DNA from: Phycisphaeraceae bacterium
Lineage (GTDB): Bacteria > Planctomycetota > Phycisphaerae > Phycisphaerales > UBA1924
Direction of reading: 5' to 3'
Length of the DNA stretch: 37,960 bases
NCBI GenBank assembly: GCA_019636565.1
Contig: JAHBXG010000033.1
Coordinates: 1-37,960, forward strand
Shown here: positions 1 to 9,358 of the stretch, piece after piece
How the letters are laid out: each line of letters starts with the position of its first letter
Numbering within the stretch: position 1 is the first letter of the stretch
Program-made: the position numbers and the translations under genes
Notes under the pieces: model-generated
What the model was told of the DNA's origin: nothing
Database searches by the model: none
Seen by the model: the letters and a program-made list of their open reading frames with translations, nothing else

Positions 1-1319
1 ACCGGCTTGTACGACTCGCCCAACACCTTCTTGCTGTCGGCGTTGAGCCATTGCTCCAGCACGCCCGCGTACACGCTTCGGAAGTCGACGAGGTACTTCA
101 GATCGCCCTGATCGAGATCGGTGAGCGAAGGGTGCGAACCGATCACGCCAGGTCGCACCATTGGGCCAAAGAGGAACATGGGTGCCGCAGTGCCGTGGTC
201 GGTGCCGCCGCTGGCGTTCTGCGCGACGCGTCGGCCAAACTCGCTGAAACTCATGGTGAGCACGCGCGAGTCGTTGCCCTGCGCTTTGAGATCGGCGTAG
301 AAAGCCTTGATCGAATCAGAGAAGTTCGCGAGCAGGTTGCCGTGCCGGCCCTGCGCGCCGCCCTGGCCGCTGTGCGTGTCGAAGCCGCCGAGCGTGACGT
401 AGTAGACGCGGGTCTTGAGCCCGGCGCGGATCATCGCACCGACCATTTGCAACTGGCGTCCGAGTTCGTTGCCGGGATACGTCACGAGGCTCTTCTGCGC
501 GACCGCCTTGCGGATCTTGTCGCTGCTGATCTGCGCATCGAGCGCGGTGCGCATCAGGAAGTCGGCGTTGGTGTCGCCGCCGCCCCCGGATGCTCCGCGG
601 CGATTGAGTTCGTGGTACGGCTCGCGCAGGGCCTCGTGGATGTCTTCGCCCGACCAGCGGAAGAGATCGGCCGATTCGAAACTCACGGGTTTGGTGGCAC
701 GACCCTGCAGTGCGAGCGGCGCGGTGCGGCCGATGGCGATGGGGGGTTCGACCGCTGTTGCGGGCGCGGGGGCCTTTTTGCTGCCGTCCGGCTTGCCGCT
801 TTCGCCCTTGCCGTAGCCGCAGCACTCGTTGTCGATGTACCGGCCCAGCCAGCCGTCGCCGGTGGCATCGCGCTCGGCGGTCTGCCAGATATCCATGCTC
901 TTGAAGTGGGAGCGATCGGGGTTCGGATAACCGACTCCCTGGATGATCGAAGCGAGCCCGTTGTCGTAGAGATCTTTGAGCGCGGTCATGCGCGTGTGCA
1001 GGCCGATGCCGTCGGCCTCGGTGAGTTTGAGAGCTTCATTCGGCTTGACGCCGATTCCGGCTCGCGCCTTGTAGTAAGCGTCCATCCCGTAGGGAATGAC
1101 TGTGTTGAGGCCGTCGTTGCCGCCGCCGAGCTGGACGACAACGAGAATGCGGTCTTCATTGACGCCCGGCGTGCTCGAAAGCCCATCGGCGAGCATTCCA
1201 GCCATCGCATCGGCGGATGAACCGAGAAACGCCGGAATCGTCCACGCGGTCGAGGCGAGCGTGAGACCGCCGTAGAGGAACTTGCGGCGGGTAAAGGCTT
1301 GGGAGTTGTGCAGGTCCAT
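1..1319 (-). CDS. DUF1501 domain protein, Tat-exported (3' end outside window)
   Basis: The minus-strand reading frame opens at ATG 1319 and stays open to the window edge, so about 439 codons are seen and the C-terminus is missing. The N-terminus carries a twin-arginine motif (TRRKFLYGG, about residues 10-18) followed by a hydrophobic stretch, which predicts Tat export. Family-typical segments follow: VVVQLGGGNDGLNT, HTRMTALKDLYDNGLASI and, near the visible end, VYYVTLGGFDTHSGQ, SFSEFGRR and NASGGTDHGTA. These match DUF1501, a sulfatase-fold-like family common in planctomycetes and usually paired with DUF1800. Here the DUF1800 gene lies just upstream on the same strand with 96 bases between, so they are probably co-transcribed. 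The biochemical role of the pair is not established. The family call is firm; any substrate would be a guess. Confidence 0.9.
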   Translation of the reverse strand, partial: MDLHNSQAFTRRKFLYGGLTLASTAWTIPAFLGSSADAMAGMLADGLSSTPGVNEDRILVVVQLGGGNDGLNTVIPYGMDAYYKARAGIGVKPNEALKLTEADGIGLHTRMTALKDLYDNGLASIIQGVGYPNPDRSHFKSMDIWQTAERDATGDGWLGRYIDNECCGYGKGESGKPDGSKKAPAPATAVEPPIAIGRTAPLALQGRATKPVSFESADLFRWSGEDIHEALREPYHELNRRGASGGGGDTNADFLMRTALDAQISSDKIRKAVAQKSLVTYPGNELGRQLQMVGAMIRAGLKTRVYYVTLGGFDTHSGQGGAQGRHGNLLANFSDSIKAFYADLKAQGNDSRVLTMSFSEFGRRVAQNASGGTDHGTAAPMFLFGPMVRPGVIGSHPSLTDLDQGDLKYLVDFRSVYAGVLEQWLNADSKKVLGESYKP

Positions 1320-1326
1320 GGGTGAA

Positions 1327-1410
1327 GTTCCAAAGTGCCAAATCAGAAGAGACCGAAGCGGCCCGGAATTCCATTTGGCCCTTTGGCCATTTGGAACTTT
1401 GGCCATTTCA
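1327..1410. repeat. 8-bp phased CCAAA/TTTGG micro-repeat
   Basis: In the 96-base gap between the DUF1800 stop and the DUF1501 start, TTTGG occurs on the plus strand at 1374, 1382, 1390 and 1398. A degenerate fifth unit (TTTCA) starts at 1406, so the period is exactly 8 bp. Two copies in the opposite orientation, CCAAA at 1330 and 1338, are also 8 bp apart. The two blocks can pair as an imperfect hairpin, for example TTCCAAA with TTTGGAA. The function is unknown. Confidence 0.7.
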
Positions 1411-1415
1411 ACAAA

Positions 1416-3062
1416 TCAACAAAGCTGATACTCCGGCATCGCGGTGATGAGGAGCAGGTATCCGATCACGAGTTCGCGTGAAACGCCGCCGCCGACCTTG
1501 GCAGCGAGCGAGGCGAGAGCTTCTTTCGATTGATCCGGCGCGCCGCCGATGGTGAGGCGGAGCAGATAGTCGGCGACGGCGGCGGGGTCCTTCTCGCTAC
1601 CGGGGCTGGCCTTGGCCATTTCGGCGAGCAGAGGCATGGGGTCGTACTTCATTTCGTCGGCGTTGGCGTCGTAGCCGCGGGGCTTCTTGCCGGTGAGCAG
1701 GAAGGCCATGATGTTCTGTCGGACGAACATGGTGCTGGTGTTGATCCACGAGCGGCCGCCATCCCAGCCCTTGACGCTGGGGGGGAAGAGCAGGTTCTGG
1801 CCCATGAGGTCGAGCGCGTCGTTGAGGATCGAAAGATCGCGCACCGGGGTATCGAGCGACCGCACGGCGCCGACGACGAGCTGCGTCGGGCTCTTGATCT
1901 GCTCGTTCATGTTCTTTTCGTCGTAGAAGTGCTGGCTGAGGAAGAGGCGGCGCAGCACAGGCTTGATCTCGTAGCGCGACGATGAAAACGTCGAAGCGAG
2001 GTCGCGGAGTGCAGACTGCTGCGGCGCGGGAAGATCGTCGTATCCGGCGCGCTCCAGCGGAGGCAATTCCGCACAGAAGTTGTGGTACATCTTGCGGGTG
2101 ATGAGCCGCGAAACTCCCGGCTGTTCCAGGATGATCTTCACGAAGCCGTCGCCGTCGAACGCGCCGGTCCGGCCCAGAATGGTCTTCACGCCGTCGTCGT
2201 GATTGTTTTTCTGATAGACGAATTCATCATCCTTGAAGGTGTACCCGGTGAGCGCCCGCGCGCCCTCTTTGATGTCCTTCTCGCTGTAACCGCCGATACC
2301 CAGGCTGAACAACTCCATGATCTCGCGGGCGAGGTTTTCGTTCGCCTTGCCCTTGCGGCTGGTGTCGTTGTTCAGATACTTCAGCATCGCGGGGTCGCGG
2401 ATGATGGCGTAGAGCAGTTCGCCGAAATTGCCCAGCGCATGCGTGCGGAACAACTCGTTCTGCATGAACATGTGGTAGCTGTTTTCGATCGTTCGATAGC
2501 TGGTCGCGAAGTGCCCGTGCCAGAAGAGAACCATTCGCTCTTCGAGCGGGCGGGGCGTCTCGATCATGCGCTTCAGCCACCAGCGCTGCACTTCGCCAAT
2601 CTGCTGGCGATCCTGCCCCTGGCGTCGCTGCTGCGTCACGCGAAACTTGGCGAGGGCGTCTTCATCCTGCCGTTGGCGGGCTGCCTGATAAGCCTTTCGC
2701 TCTTCTGCGCTCGGCTCGTGCAAAATGTCCTTGTCGAACAGATCTGTTCGAGGACGATCGCCGGGCGCGTTGGCCGGGTCGATCACGTACTCGACGGCCT
2801 TTTGCGGGCCCCAACTGGCGAGGGTTTGGATCTGGACGGGCGTGCCGCCGAAGCCCGCGCGCCAGAGAAGGTGCCGGGCTTGCTCGTAATTGAAGTTCTT
2901 GGGAGCGATCGGCGCCATCGAGCCGGTCATAGTGCGCTCGGGTCGTTTCGCGCCGGGCTTTGAATCAGGTGCAGGAGTCCGCGCCGCGTCGGTCGCCGCC
3001 GCGCTGGGTGCGGGCGGGGCGGATGCATTGGGAGCTGGGGACGTGGTATTCGGTGCGGCCAT
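1416..3062 (-). CDS. DUF1800 domain-containing protein
   Basis: A 548-residue protein. The first 50 or so residues are a low-complexity Ala/Pro/Ser/Thr stretch with no clear signal peptide. The DUF1800 body starts near NYEQARHLLWRAGFGG and contains family-typical segments: MVLFWHGHFATSY, NENLAREIMELFSLGIGGYSE, GARALTGYTF, and near the C-terminus LFPPSVKGWDGGRSWINT. The ATG at 3062 is supported by AAGGAC seven bases upstream. DUF1800 and DUF1501 genes commonly sit together in planctomycete genomes, as here, with DUF1501 directly downstream. The function of the family is unknown. The missing leader on DUF1800 beside a Tat leader on DUF1501 is odd; co-export or a cytoplasmic role are both possible. 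Confidence 0.92.
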   Translation of the reverse strand: MAAPNTTSPAPNASAPPAPSAAATDAARTPAPDSKPGAKRPERTMTGSMAPIAPKNFNYEQARHLLWRAGFGGTPVQIQTLASWGPQKAVEYVIDPANAPGDRPRTDLFDKDILHEPSAEERKAYQAARQRQDEDALAKFRVTQQRRQGQDRQQIGEVQRWWLKRMIETPRPLEERMVLFWHGHFATSYRTIENSYHMFMQNELFRTHALGNFGELLYAIIRDPAMLKYLNNDTSRKGKANENLAREIMELFSLGIGGYSEKDIKEGARALTGYTFKDDEFVYQKNNHDDGVKTILGRTGAFDGDGFVKIILEQPGVSRLITRKMYHNFCAELPPLERAGYDDLPAPQQSALRDLASTFSSSRYEIKPVLRRLFLSQHFYDEKNMNEQIKSPTQLVVGAVRSLDTPVRDLSILNDALDLMGQNLLFPPSVKGWDGGRSWINTSTMFVRQNIMAFLLTGKKPRGYDANADEMKYDPMPLLAEMAKASPGSEKDPAAVADYLLRLTIGGAPDQSKEALASLAAKVGGGVSRELVIGYLLLITAMPEYQLC

Positions 3063-3196
3063 AGAGCGTCCTTCGGGCTTTCACAGCCTAACGCATCGGT
3101 CCAGAGGCGATTGCCGCGCTCGGCAAAGACGCGAAAGACTTCCTTATCGCCTCATAACTCGATCGACTGGTGTTCGTTCGTCGCCGGAAAACGGCC

Positions 3197-4615
3197 CTAC
3201 GCGGTCGCGGCCGTCCCGGCGGTCGCCTTGGCGGCCTTAGGAGCGAGCACTCTTCCCCAGAGCATCATGATGGTGGTAATTGCCAGAAGAAGCGCGCCAT
3301 TGGCCTGGTGCGCCGTTCGCAAGAGCACCTCGGTGATGGATTGCGGCTCCAGACCGGTGCCACCAAGCAAGAACGCGAGCCAGCCCAGAAGGAATTGCAG
3401 CGCCACGCACGCCGCGGCGAGCGAACCGATGGCGCGCACGAAACGCTGCGCGGGGGCGTCGTGCGTCCGCAGGCCACGCGACGCGAACGCTGCGAGCAGC
3501 ACAAATATGACAACGATCAGCGAGAAGCCCATGTGCGCCCAGAGCGCGTGCGCCGAGCGGGTGTGCCGGTACATCGCTCCAAAGACCAGTTGCAGCAGCG
3601 TGGTGTGCATCGCGGCGGTGGCGAAAATCCGGAACGTCCGGGGCTTCACGCCGGTGTGACCAAGTTGGAGCAGACCGCTTGCCGCGGCGGCCTTGACGCG
3701 CTGATAGAGCGGGCTCAGAAAAACGCCCATCGATACAAAAAGACAGAAGATGATCTGCGCAAGCACGCCGTGAAAGACCCGAGCCCACTTCGCGTCCTTT
3801 GCCGCCTCGGCGCTTCCTTGCAAGACCCGCATTCCGCCCAGTATTCCCTGCGAAATCACGAGCGCGAGGACGAAAAGCGCAAGCAATTTCACGAACCCGC
3901 GCCAGTCGTAGATGAAGACCAGCGCTGCGAGCACGATCGCCGTCAGGCCAATCAGCGCGCCGAACAATCGATGGCTGTGCTCAAGGTAAACCGCCGGCGT
4001 CGCGCGCGGCCCGATCGGGTACAGAAACATGTTGCTGCCGTACGTGTTCGGCCAGTCGGGCACGGCCATTCCCGAGTTACTGCTGGTGACGAGACCGCCG
4101 ACAATCAGCAGCGGCACGACCGCCACCGCCGCGACGATGCCGAACCGTCCGAGCCAACTCCTGCGGGTTTCTTCTGCGTCGCGGGCGCGATGACGGGGCC
4201 GACTAAAGAACCGACCGATCGCGCCGCCGACCAGTCCGAGCGCAGTGCCCAGAAACAGGAACCCGATTGCAATCAGGATCGCGCCGGGCCTGAGCGAGAC
4301 CTGACCCATCGCGCCGGGGCGAGCGTCCTCAACAAGTTTCGATCCCAGGATCAATAACCCCGCCAGAGCGCTGATGAAGCCTGCCGCGCCGGAGGCGACA
4401 ACTGCCTCTCCCCACGTGCGGCCTTCCCTGCCAAAGGCCCTGGCACACACGATCAAGGCGAGCAGCCATGCCGCAAGTATCGCTGCCACCGAGACTTGCT
4501 CCGGAATTCCCAGCCAGGGCAGGTGGGTGACGAACCAGGTCCACCAGACCACAACCGTCGCAGCAAAGGCGTCGGTCAGCACGCTCGGGCGAAACAGGAG
4601 GCGGAGCAGGTTCAT
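3197..4615 (-). CDS. ctaA: heme A synthase (COX15/CtaA family)
   Basis: Converts heme O to heme A in the membrane for the aa3-type centre of the oxidase encoded next to it. The product is 472 residues and very hydrophobic, with about ten or more membrane segments. Family signatures seen are GGLVTSSNSGMAVPDWP, the heme-binding EHSHRLFGALIG, QGILGGMRVL, HGVLAQIIFCLFVS, and in the second half TLLQLVFGAMYRHT and RTAHQANGALLL. The frame could extend 9 codons upstream, but ATG 4615 has GGAGG four bases before it (plus-strand CCTCC at 4620-4624) and is preferred. The length is above the roughly 300-350 residues of many bacterial CtaA proteins because of extra N-terminal helices and a loop near residues 145-165. 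It is transcribed away from actA and shares a 190-base divergent region with it. Confidence 0.92.
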   Translation of the reverse strand: MNLLRLLFRPSVLTDAFAATVVVWWTWFVTHLPWLGIPEQVSVAAILAAWLLALIVCARAFGREGRTWGEAVVASGAAGFISALAGLLILGSKLVEDARPGAMGQVSLRPGAILIAIGFLFLGTALGLVGGAIGRFFSRPRHRARDAEETRRSWLGRFGIVAAVAVVPLLIVGGLVTSSNSGMAVPDWPNTYGSNMFLYPIGPRATPAVYLEHSHRLFGALIGLTAIVLAALVFIYDWRGFVKLLALFVLALVISQGILGGMRVLQGSAEAAKDAKWARVFHGVLAQIIFCLFVSMGVFLSPLYQRVKAAAASGLLQLGHTGVKPRTFRIFATAAMHTTLLQLVFGAMYRHTRSAHALWAHMGFSLIVVIFVLLAAFASRGLRTHDAPAQRFVRAIGSLAAACVALQFLLGWLAFLLGGTGLEPQSITEVLLRTAHQANGALLLAITTIMMLWGRVLAPKAAKATAGTAATA

Positions 4616-4805
4616 GGATCCTCCGATGAGACTCAGTCTCAACTAAACAATCCAAACGGACGTGACTTGACCAGGCGCGATCGATGCGAAGAAATTGCTG
4701 TCCTACCGGAAAAGTCACGGTCTGGACGATTCTACGCTGTCCGGCTTTCGTATCGGTCTGGTCTTGTTCGTCCGTTATCACGTTCCCCAACCGGGAGGAA
4801 ACCGG
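4616..4805. promoter_or_regulatory. divergent ctaA/actA control region
   Basis: This 190-base gap separates the starts of heme A synthase (minus) and the alternative complex III cluster (plus), so it should hold both promoters. It contains a near-perfect palindrome at 4627-4641 and the two ribosome binding sites, CCTCC at 4620-4624 for ctaA and GGAGG at 4794-4798 for actA. A TTGACC hexamer lies on the plus strand near 4673, but no convincing -10 partner was found, so exact promoters are not assigned. Confidence 0.5.
4627..4641. promoter_or_regulatory. 15-bp odd palindrome, candidate operator
   Basis: TGAGACT C AGTCTCA is a perfect 7-bp inverted repeat around a single central base. It lies two bases upstream of the ctaA Shine-Dalgarno sequence and inside the divergent ctaA/actA region. 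The spacing suits a dimeric regulator. In RNA the one-base centre would force a shorter stem. No known regulator consensus is claimed. Confidence 0.4.
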
Positions 4806-5516
4806 GTGTCAGTCCTATTTCCGAAATGGTTTAACTCGTTTCCAACACTGGCGGCAGTCGGTGGAGGTGGCTTTCTACTCACGGCCATCGGAGCCTTCTG
4901 GTACTGGGCCACTCCCGCGTTCTGGGAAGTCGGCTATCAGCCGATCCAGCCGGTAGAAGCGTTCAGTCACCAGATCCACGCGGGGCGGCTGGGCATGGAC
5001 TGTCGCTACTGCCACACCAAAGTCGAGGTCTCCGCCGAAGCCAACGTACCGAACGTTGCGACGTGCTACGGCTGCCACGCGGAGAAGCGGCTGGCGGCGT
5101 GGAGTACGCAGCGTGTATCGCTGGTGCGTGAGGCCTATGCGAAGGACGCCTCGATCGAATGGCGCCGAATCCACAAACTGCCCGACTACGTGCGGAACTT
5201 TCCGCACAACGTGCACCTTGCCGCGGGCGTTTCGTGCTATTCGTGCCACGGCCAGATCACCGCGATGCCGGTCGTGCATCAGGTGCAGTCGCTCTCGATG
5301 AGCTGGTGCCTTGATTGCCATCGCAATCCCGAATCCCGTTTGGTCCCCAAGGACCGCGTCACGCAATTGGTGTGGGTGCAGAACTTCCTCGAGAACCGGG
5401 GAGTCGCCGCCGCCGGCGCCATGGGATCCGGCGGGTCGCAGCAGCCGACACCGGGCGATGTTGTTCATTCTCTGAAGCGTCAGCCTCCGCAGGGTTGCGG
5501 CGCGTGCCACTACTAA
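4806..5516 (+). CDS. actA: ActA, pentaheme cytochrome c subunit of alternative complex III
   Basis: Electron-transfer subunit of the quinol:cytochrome c oxidoreductase known as alternative complex III. The GTG at 4806 is preceded by GGAGG at 4794-4798 with 7 bases between, giving 236 residues; the open frame extends further upstream but lacks such a site. One N-terminal membrane helix (about residues 12-32) anchors the protein. Five CxxCH heme sites follow at Cys66, Cys87, Cys144, Cys168 and Cys231; the last ends one residue before the C-terminus. Five hemes plus one anchor is the ActA pattern. It is the first gene of the act-cox cluster, with actB 56 bases downstream. Cytochrome c3/class III-like nomenclature could also be used, but the context makes ActA the best call. 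Confidence 0.93.
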   Translation: MSVLFPKWFNSFPTLAAVGGGGFLLTAIGAFWYWATPAFWEVGYQPIQPVEAFSHQIHAGRLGMDCRYCHTKVEVSAEANVPNVATCYGCHAEKRLAAWSTQRVSLVREAYAKDASIEWRRIHKLPDYVRNFPHNVHLAAGVSCYSCHGQITAMPVVHQVQSLSMSWCLDCHRNPESRLVPKDRVTQLVWVQNFLENRGVAAAGAMGSGGSQQPTPGDVVHSLKRQPPQGCGACHY

Positions 5517-5572
5517 GTTGATTCGATTCATCGCGTGGGGCCTCCCTCCCGCGTCGTCACAAGGACCTCGGC

Positions 5573-8500
5573 ATGAGCAAGTCCGATCAATGCCCTTCGA
5601 CCGCCAAAGAAGGGCCCAAGCAGAAGAAAGGCAAGCAGGAGTTGTCGCGCGAGCGACGGAGCCTGCTCACTTCGGTGAACGGACGCGCCGCGTGGCGCAG
5701 CCTCGATGAAGTGCAGGACACGGGCGAGTTCCGTGACTTTCTCGAGCGGGAATTCCCTGCGGGCGTGACCGATTTTCTGAGCGGCACCCGGCGCACATTC
5801 ATGAAGATCATGGGTGCGTCGTTTGCGCTGGCCGGTGCCGCGACTCTGCCCGGCTGCCGCCGTCCGGAGCACAACATTCTGGCCTATTCACAGCATCCGC
5901 CCGAGGATGTGATTCCCGGCAAGCCGTTGTTCTACGCGACGAGCATGCCGCTGCCCGGCGGCGGTGCGGAAGGCCTTCTGGTGGAGACGCACGAGGGCCG
6001 ACCGACGAAGATCGAAGGCAATCCGCTGCATCCTGTGAATCGCGGGCGGAGCAGCGTGGCGGCGCAGGCGAGTGTGCTGTCTCTGTACGACCCCGATCGC
6101 CTGAAAGAACCGGTGTTCTTCAATCGCAAGCGGAACAACAACGCGGGCGAGCACCTGACCGCAACGTGGGACGACTTTGTGAAGTGGGGGAAGGAATTCT
6201 TCCCGCGCTTCGACAAGACCCAGGGCACTGGCCTGGCGATCATCGTGGACAAAGTCGCGAGCCCGACTCGTGACGCGGTGCGCGATGCGCTGCTGAAGAA
6301 ATGGCCCAAGGCGACCTGGATCGCTTACGACGCGACCGAGGATCTCGGCCCGGCGCAGGGATCGAAGGCCGCATTCGGCGCGCCAATGAATGATGTGATC
6401 GACTTCTCCAAAGCCAAAGTCGTCGTGTCGTTTGACCGCGATTTTCTGACCGGCGAGGGGCGTTCGCTGGTGCACGCTCGAGATTTCGCTTCGACGCGCC
6501 GCGTTGAAGAGTTGACGGACGAAATGAGCCGCCTCTACATGGTGGAGAGCGGCTTCTGCCTCACCGGCGCTCAGGCCGACCACCGGCTGCGCGCCACCCC
6601 GAGCAAGGTGATCGCCTGCCTCGCCGAACTCGCAAAGTTCATGCTCCCCAAACTCGGTGGGGCGTTCAATAGCGCTTCCGATGCGCTGGCGGGAGTCAAC
6701 ACCACCTCCGTAGACGACACGGATCGCAGATTTATCGAGGCGGCCGCGAAGGATTTGATGGAGGCGAGCAACAAGGGACGCGCCATGGTTCTTGTCGGCG
6801 CGCACCTGCCCGCTCCGGCGCACGCTCTGGCTCACGCGATCAACGCGGCGCTCGGCTGCACGTGCATCTCATTCAATCCAATGCCGGCCGAGATCGCCTC
6901 GGACTCGCGCGCGGCGATGACCGCCCTGACCGAAGCAATGAAGGCCGGAAAGTACGAAAGCGTGCTGTGCGTCGGAACCAACCCGGCATTTACGGCGCCG
7001 GATTCGAAGGCCTTTACCGATGCGTTCTCCAAACTCGAAGGCGCGGTTTCGCTTTCGGTCGGCCTGACGGAGACCAGCGAGTTCGCGACATGGAATCTGA
7101 ACGGTTGCCACTATCTGGAGTCATGGGGCGACACGATCTCGCACGAAGGCGTGATCGCTCCGATCCAGCCGATGATCGCGCCGCTCTATGCCGCTGTCGA
7201 TGAGAACGGACACCGCACCGGCCAGTCGCCGATGAGCGAGATCGAATTCCTTGCCTTCATCAGCGGCGATTTGCGCGAAGACGGAACCCCCCGCGACGGA
7301 TTTGAATTGGTGCGCCGCACGTGGAAAGGCGCCCTCAGCGCCAAAGTGACAGATTTCGAGAAGGCATGGAAGCGCGCGCTGCACGACGGCGTGCTGGCGG
7401 GCACCGGCTTCAAACCCACCACACCCAAGCCCGATGCCGCGGCAATCACTGCCGCATGGAAGGGCTTCAAGATCAATCAACCGGCGAAGGGTGATCTGGA
7501 AGCGGTGATCCGCACAGGCTGGATGCACGACGGACGCAACACCAATGTTTCATGGCTCCAGGAACTGCCCCAGCACGGCACGGCAGTGGTGTGGGACAAC
7601 CCGGCGTCGATGAGCCCGAAGACGGCCGAGAAACTCGGCGTGCTGCCCGCGAGCGCGACGGTTGCCGACCCCGAAACGATGTACACGAAGGAGAAGTATC
7701 CGGCCGGCCATGTCGCCGAGTTCACCTTCGATGGACGCAAAGTGAAGTGCGCCGTGTGGATTCTGCCGGGAATGGCGGACGACACGGTCACGTTCCTCAA
7801 TGGCTACGGCCGGCGCAAGGCGGGCCTGGTGGCCGACGGCGTCGGTTTCGATATCGGTCAGATCCGGGGCGACGCCGGCAACTGGCTCGCTTCGGTCGCG
7901 TGCAAGGACACGGGCGAGATGCATCCGATCGCCAGCACGCAGATGCACTGGAGCCTTGAGGGGCGCACCGCGATCGTGCGCACCGTCGACTTGCCGACCT
8001 ATCAGAAATTCGGCGGCGATTCGGTTCCAGACAACGACGCGATCTACGCCGGCAACAGCAGCGGCAAGCTCAACTTCGCGGAGCGACTGGGCGATCTGTC
8101 GCACACGCCTCCCAGCAATTCCATTTACATCAATCCGTTCACGCGCTCGGCAGCGTCGGTCCAGCCGGGTGAACCGGGTTACGAAAAGGTCCCGGGATGG
8201 CCCGACAAACTGCGAGGCGACAAGCCGCAGCCTCCGGACTACGCGCTGCGTCACCAATGGGGCATGACAATCGACCTCTCGACGTGCACGGGGTGCGGCG
8301 CGTGCACGATCGCGTGCCAGGCGGAGAACAACATCCCCGTCGTTGGCAAGAAAGAAGTGGCCAAGGGCCGCGAGATGCACTGGATCCGCGTGGACCGCTA
8401 CTTCGCGGGTTCGTACTTCGATCACGAGAATCCGGGCGCGATGGACTACAACGCGCCCGAGTTCATGTTCCATCAGCCCGTGGCGTGCGTGCAGTGCGAA

Positions 8501-9358
8501 AACGCGCCCTGCGAAACCGTTTGTCCGGTGAACGCAACGGTGCACGGAAATGAAGGCCACAACTTCATGACCTACAACCGCTGCATCGGCACGCGGTACT
8601 GTGCGAACAACTGCCCGTACAAGGTGCGCCGCTTCAACTTCTTCGAGTACGGTCTCACCAAGTTCAACGGTGGCTACATCGGCCAGGAACTGATCGATTC
8701 GATCGCGCCCGATCGTGGTGGCATCACCGGCTCGGGCGAGCACAACAAGATCAACCCCAACCTGATCCCGCCCCGTCTGCGAGACAAACTCGATCAGATC
8801 ACGCGGATGCAGAAGAACCCGGACGTGACGACGCGCATGCGCGGCATCATGGAAAAGTGCACCTACTGCATCCAGCGCACCAACTCGGCCAAGATCGAAG
8901 TGCGTCTCCAGGATCTCGAGTTCGTGCCCGACGGCTTCATGCAGGTGGCGTGCCAGCAGGCGTGCCCGAGCGATTCGATCGTCTTCGGCGACATTCTCGA
9001 CAACGACGAGTACACCAGCGAAGACGGGACGAAGCGTCGGGGCAGCCGCGTGTCGCACACGCGTCGAAGCCGGCGGTCGTATCTGCTGCTGGGCTTCTTG
9101 AATACGCGCCCGCGCACCAGCCATCTGATCCGTGTGAACAACCCGAACCCTGCGCTGGTCGATGCAACGCGGAAGAACGCCTGGGATCATCCCTTCCACG
9201 GCGGGCATGAAACGGGACACGGCGAGACGCACGGTGCGCCGGAACACGAACCAAAGGCCGGTGAGAAGGAGCACGCCTTCTTCGATCACCGACGGAAGTC
9301 TGAGGACAAGGGCTACGCGCTCAGTCTGAGCGTACTGAGCGGCGGAGGTCACGCGTGA
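5573..9358 (+). CDS. actB: ActB, fused molybdopterin-oxidoreductase-like and iron-sulfur subunit of alternative complex III
   Basis: A 1261-residue peripheral subunit. An N-terminal region of about 70 polar residues precedes a Tat motif at Arg73-Arg74 (TRRTFMK), a hydrophobic stretch and a lipobox-like LPGC with Cys95, so Tat export and lipid anchoring are likely. The next 800 residues resemble molybdopterin oxidoreductases; in characterised ActB this module holds no molybdenum. The C-terminal ferredoxin module has cysteines at 905/908/911/915, 972/975/980/984, 1004/1010/1014, 1096/1099 and 1127/1131, fitting the three [4Fe-4S] plus one [3Fe-4S] clusters known for ActB. The tail near residues 1203-1240 is very rich in His. 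ATG 5573 follows AAGGACC. The stop overlaps the actC start (GTGA), which implies translational coupling. Confidence 0.95.
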   Translation: MSKSDQCPSTAKEGPKQKKGKQELSRERRSLLTSVNGRAAWRSLDEVQDTGEFRDFLEREFPAGVTDFLSGTRRTFMKIMGASFALAGAATLPGCRRPEHNILAYSQHPPEDVIPGKPLFYATSMPLPGGGAEGLLVETHEGRPTKIEGNPLHPVNRGRSSVAAQASVLSLYDPDRLKEPVFFNRKRNNNAGEHLTATWDDFVKWGKEFFPRFDKTQGTGLAIIVDKVASPTRDAVRDALLKKWPKATWIAYDATEDLGPAQGSKAAFGAPMNDVIDFSKAKVVVSFDRDFLTGEGRSLVHARDFASTRRVEELTDEMSRLYMVESGFCLTGAQADHRLRATPSKVIACLAELAKFMLPKLGGAFNSASDALAGVNTTSVDDTDRRFIEAAAKDLMEASNKGRAMVLVGAHLPAPAHALAHAINAALGCTCISFNPMPAEIASDSRAAMTALTEAMKAGKYESVLCVGTNPAFTAPDSKAFTDAFSKLEGAVSLSVGLTETSEFATWNLNGCHYLESWGDTISHEGVIAPIQPMIAPLYAAVDENGHRTGQSPMSEIEFLAFISGDLREDGTPRDGFELVRRTWKGALSAKVTDFEKAWKRALHDGVLAGTGFKPTTPKPDAAAITAAWKGFKINQPAKGDLEAVIRTGWMHDGRNTNVSWLQELPQHGTAVVWDNPASMSPKTAEKLGVLPASATVADPETMYTKEKYPAGHVAEFTFDGRKVKCAVWILPGMADDTVTFLNGYGRRKAGLVADGVGFDIGQIRGDAGNWLASVACKDTGEMHPIASTQMHWSLEGRTAIVRTVDLPTYQKFGGDSVPDNDAIYAGNSSGKLNFAERLGDLSHTPPSNSIYINPFTRSAASVQPGEPGYEKVPGWPDKLRGDKPQPPDYALRHQWGMTIDLSTCTGCGACTIACQAENNIPVVGKKEVAKGREMHWIRVDRYFAGSYFDHENPGAMDYNAPEFMFHQPVACVQCENAPCETVCPVNATVHGNEGHNFMTYNRCIGTRYCANNCPYKVRRFNFFEYGLTKFNGGYIGQELIDSIAPDRGGITGSGEHNKINPNLIPPRLRDKLDQITRMQKNPDVTTRMRGIMEKCTYCIQRTNSAKIEVRLQDLEFVPDGFMQVACQQACPSDSIVFGDILDNDEYTSEDGTKRRGSRVSHTRRSRRSYLLLGFLNTRPRTSHLIRVNNPNPALVDATRKNAWDHPFHGGHETGHGETHGAPEHEPKAGEKEHAFFDHRRKSEDKGYALSLSVLSGGGHA

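Noticed and set aside
51..1220. 389-codon plus-strand open frame
   Set aside because: It is antisense to the DUF1501 gene, whose product has clear family motifs and a Tat signal. GC-rich DNA gives long shadow frames on the opposite strand.
5573..9358. Formate dehydrogenase, nitrate reductase or polysulfide reductase catalytic subunit
   Set aside because: The molybdopterin-like and ferredoxin modules are fused in one protein and embedded in an actABCDEF order with a pentaheme ActA, which identifies ActB.
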